From positions 1 through 33,655 of the IMG/VR virus record IMGVR_UViG_3300007640_000119: a stretch of DNA of 33,655 nucleotides. The stretch is one strand, 5' to 3'. The stretch's first letter is position 1. Each line of letters starts with the position of its first letter. The translations under genes and the position numbers were made by a program. The notes under the pieces were generated by a model, which was not told the origin of the DNA, did not search any database, and saw only the letters and a program-made list of their open reading frames with translations. Origin of the DNA: a virus. Positions 32,129-33,655 of this stretch are shown one piece after another.

Positions 32129-32470
32129 GTGCTCAACCTTCTCCCAGATCCATTCTCGACCCTGATCGGCTCTTCCGATGTCGCGGAGTTGTGCGAGATC
32201 CTGATCGTGGAACACATCGAACAGGTGGAGGGCCGCATGGTCACCGGAAGTGAGTTCTGGGAAAGATTTGACTGGAAGCTCGACAGGGAATACAACGATG
32301 TCCACCGGCCTCGCCGCGGCAGAGCCTGGTTTTTCTGGAGGGATGAACCAGTGGTGAGGTTGGACTATGAGCTTGAGCCAAGAGCCGGAGACCAAGGGTT
32401 TGAGTTCGCGGCTTGCCGACCATCTGCCAACAGGACAAAATATCATGCCAGCAAAAAAAACCCAGCCTAG
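32129..32470 (+). CDS. Hypothetical protein (GTG start)
   Basis: 113 residues from a GTG; the frame is open upstream to a TGA at 32087, with no ATG. The protein has a helical N-terminus (VAELCEILIVEHIEQVEG), then a Trp/Arg-rich segment (WERFDWKLDREY, RRGRAWFFWRDEP). It overlaps the next gene's start by 26 nt. No family is recognised, and the start choice is uncertain; an internal ATG at VEGRM would shorten it. Confidence 0.5.
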   Translation: MLNLLPDPFSTLIGSSDVAELCEILIVEHIEQVEGRMVTGSEFWERFDWKLDREYNDVHRPRRGRAWFFWRDEPVVRLDYELEPRAGDQGFEFAACRPSANRTKYHASKKNPA

Positions 32471-32861
32471 CAAATCATCAACAACCGCAAAGGCCAAACT
32501 GGAAGCCAACAGGGCCCAGGCTTTGGCGAGGACATCGATGCTGGAGCGTTTCGAATCCGAAGACGGGATCGGGGAGAAGATCATCAGCGTATTGGTCGAG
32601 GCGATGGGAGCGGAACGAGCCTACCTGGTCAAGGACGGCGACAGTTCTCACTTGGAGTATGAGCCCGATCACACCACGCGGATCAAGGCAGTCGAGGTCT
32701 GGCTGAATCGAACCATGGGACTGCCGGTCAAGAGAGAAGAGAAGATCCACCGGACCGTCACAACCGATGAGGACGTTCAGGAACTACTCAATACGTCGGA
32801 GGCATTTCGCGAAACTGTGGAGAAAATGCTTGATAAGGCGAAGACGGTAGCTGATGTTTGA
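32445..32861 (+). CDS. Putative terminase small subunit
   Basis: 138 residues from the ATG at 32445, which has a weak AGGA upstream; the frame also has an ATG at 32367. The N-terminus is a basic, disordered-looking tail (MPAKKTQPSKSSTTAKAK), followed by helices (EKIISVLVEAMGAERAYLVK) and the segment EPDHTTRIKAVEVWLN, of a kind I associate with phage small terminases, where TerS recognises the genome end for TerL. It lies far from terL on the other strand, so it could be an unrelated helical protein. The tail may bind DNA. Confidence 0.4.
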   Translation: MPAKKTQPSKSSTTAKAKLEANRAQALARTSMLERFESEDGIGEKIISVLVEAMGAERAYLVKDGDSSHLEYEPDHTTRIKAVEVWLNRTMGLPVKREEKIHRTVTTDEDVQELLNTSEAFRETVEKMLDKAKTVADV

Positions 32862-32874
32862 TGCGTCCGGAGAG

Positions 32875-32913
32875 AGGGGGTGAGCCCCTCGGTGGGGGGT
32901 TTAATTCCCCCCT
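32875..32913 (+). other. Tandem hairpins between TerS candidate and methyltransferase
   Basis: Two adjacent hairpins: GAGGGG/CCCCTC (32875-32880 with 32886-32891) and GGGGGG/CCCCCC (32895-32900 with 32908-32913, loop TTTAATT). They may terminate transcription after the preceding gene or stabilise the mRNA. The rest of the 134-nt gap holds the leader motif. Confidence 0.5.
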
Positions 32914-32970
32914 GCTAAGAACTGTTCTCTGTTGAGGCCCCGCAGCGGAAATCACTGGCGGTCATTCCGG

Positions 32971-32987
32971 ACCCAACCTACTTCACC
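32971..32987 (+). promoter_or_regulatory. Leader motif copy 7 (ACCCAACCTACTTCACC)
   Basis: Lies 8 nt before the ATG at 32996 of the methyltransferase gene. The extended 5' part ACCCAACC is present. Confidence 0.6.
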
Positions 32988-32995
32988 GATATGTC

Positions 32996-33577
32996 ATGGC
33001 ACTACAGCAAGAAGCTCCTCGAGAGTTGGCCCTGTTCGCAGGAGCAGGAGGCGGGATCCTCGCCTCAGAACTCTACCTCAAATGGCGAACCGTCTGCGCG
33101 GTCGAATACGAGCCCTACCGGATCGAACGACTCCTCCAAAGGCAAGAAGAACAGCACCTCTGCCCGTTCCCGATCTGGGATGACGTCACTACATTCGACG
33201 GGAGATCATGGCGTGGACAAGTGGATATCGTCTCTGGGGGATTCCCGTGTCAGGACGTCAGCATCAGTGGCACCGGTGATGGACTCCGAGGAGCCCGATC
33301 GGGTCTCTGGGATCACATGGGAAGGATTATCGATGAAGTTCGACCCGGAAACATTTGGATTGAAAACTCACCACAGCTTGTTCGAAGAGGCCTTGGACGA
33401 ATACTCTGTGATCTTGCCGCCATGGGGTATGATGCTACGTGGGGAGTTGTTTCAGCGCGAGACGCCGGAGCCCCACACCTTCGCAAAAGAGCATGGGTCC
33501 TTGGGTGGCTGGGCGACCCCGAAGAAAAGAGACTGGAAGGATACAGCCGGTACCTCAAAGACCGGTGTGAATCCTGA
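32996..33577 (+). CDS. DNA cytosine-C5 methyltransferase (short)
   Basis: 193 residues. Motif I is LALFAGAGGGILASE, binding S-adenosylmethionine. Motif IV is VDIVSGGFPCQD with catalytic Cys85. Motif VI has WIENSP where the usual form is ENV, and motif VIII is WGVVSARDAGAPHLRKR. The ORF ends soon after motif VIII, so the target-recognition domain and motifs IX-X are missing from it; family members are usually over 300 residues. From 33333 a second frame is open to the window edge and looks like a methyltransferase-associated C-terminal region. The gene may therefore be split or frameshifted, or the enzyme may be truly short. Modification likely protects phage DNA from host restriction. Confidence 0.82.
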   Translation: MALQQEAPRELALFAGAGGGILASELYLKWRTVCAVEYEPYRIERLLQRQEEQHLCPFPIWDDVTTFDGRSWRGQVDIVSGGFPCQDVSISGTGDGLRGARSGLWDHMGRIIDEVRPGNIWIENSPQLVRRGLGRILCDLAAMGYDATWGVVSARDAGAPHLRKRAWVLGWLGDPEEKRLEGYSRYLKDRCES

Positions 33578-33655
33578 TGGCTCGGTGAGAGACCGTATGG
33601 ATAGACTCGCCATGCAGGTATTTCATGGCGACCCGTGGCCCACCCCCACAAAGGC
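33333..33655 (+). CDS. Overlapping ORF, methyltransferase-associated C-terminal region (3' truncated)
   Basis: A +1-offset frame relative to the methyltransferase, open for 107 codons from ATG 33333 to the window end, so the 3' end is missing. It reads MKFDPETFGLKTHHSLFEEA, then WGMMLRGELFQRETPEP, then GGWATPKKRDWKDTAG and WPTPTK. Such W(A/P)TP-type segments occur in the C-terminal regions of phage-associated C5 methyltransferases as I know them. It overlaps the 3' 245 nt of the methyltransferase ORF, in which motifs VI and VIII are encoded, so both frames seem protein-coding there. It may be a separate protein or the continuation after a frameshift. Confidence 0.6.
   Translation, partial: MKFDPETFGLKTHHSLFEEALDEYSVILPPWGMMLRGELFQRETPEPHTFAKEHGSLGGWATPKKRDWKDTAGTSKTGVNPDGSVRDRMDRLAMQVFHGDPWPTPTK

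Noticed and set aside
32864-32920. Possible second tRNA (17-nt arm with TGA loop, then GGGGG-TTTAATT-CCCCC arm)
   Set aside because: No acceptor stem can be formed with the sequence after the second arm, and T33 is absent; better read as tandem hairpins.
1-33655. CRISPR arrays, insertion sequences, integrase
   Set aside because: No spaced direct repeats of CRISPR type, no transposase motif and no tyrosine or serine recombinase were seen; the only array is the short 5-nt repeat in the replication gene.

Overview
The window is part of a tailed double-stranded DNA bacteriophage genome (Caudoviricetes). It carries a portal, scaffold, DUF4043/N4-gp56-like major capsid protein, head-tail connectors, a tail fibre, a lysis cassette, a large terminase and a compact recombination/replication module. 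No tail tube, tape measure or sheath gene is visible, and the portal and capsid types fit a short-tailed (podovirus-like) virion. The host cannot be named from the sequence. Most starts lack a clear Shine-Dalgarno site, but two (at 24178 and 28314) have good ones. I saw no integrase and no obvious repressor, so a lytic lifestyle is the default, with one caveat about a tRNA that could be an attachment site. Both ends of the window cut through genes.

Layout. (1) 3-20157, mostly + strand: the late block. It holds a giant multidomain virion-type protein (5' truncated), portal, a small gene, an inverted pair of unknown genes (7490-9252, - strand), scaffold, capsid, terminator, connector-type proteins, small Ser/Thr-rich genes, the tail fibre, a glycosyltransferase-sulfotransferase-methyltransferase fusion, and two membrane proteins. 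(2) 20163-21635: an initiator-like tRNA-Met(CAU), a small basic ORF, a GH108-type endolysin and an HNH nuclease. (3) 21616-23795, - strand: large terminase and a small partner. (4) 23910-29251, + strand: early/replication block with a RusA-like resolvase, a winged-helix protein, RecT, a RecE-like exonuclease, a replication-initiator candidate with an internal repeat array (possible origin), a DUF4326 protein and SSB. (5) 29248-32001, - strand: small accessory genes including a (p)ppGpp-hydrolase-like HD protein, closed by a strong terminator. (6) 32129-33655, + strand: an unknown gene, a possible small terminase subunit, and a cytosine-C5 methyltransferase whose 3' part overlaps a second open frame.

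How it fits together. RecT, the exonuclease, RusA and SSB form a phage recombination and replication set. HNH plus TerL plus the TerS candidate would serve packaging. Scaffold, portal, capsid and connectors build the head. The membrane proteins and endolysin release progeny. The sugar/sulfate/methyl enzyme, the (p)ppGpp hydrolase-like protein and the DNA methyltransferase look like host-interaction functions.

The most unusual signals are: a recurring leader motif (core CCTACYNACC) placed just before starts of the lead genes of the early blocks on both strands and not seen before late genes; the tRNA with initiator hallmarks but C33 and a misfitting D-arm; a 5-nt-period repeat array plus a 12-bp palindrome inside the replication gene; the three-enzyme fusion; and the overlapping frame in the methyltransferase.
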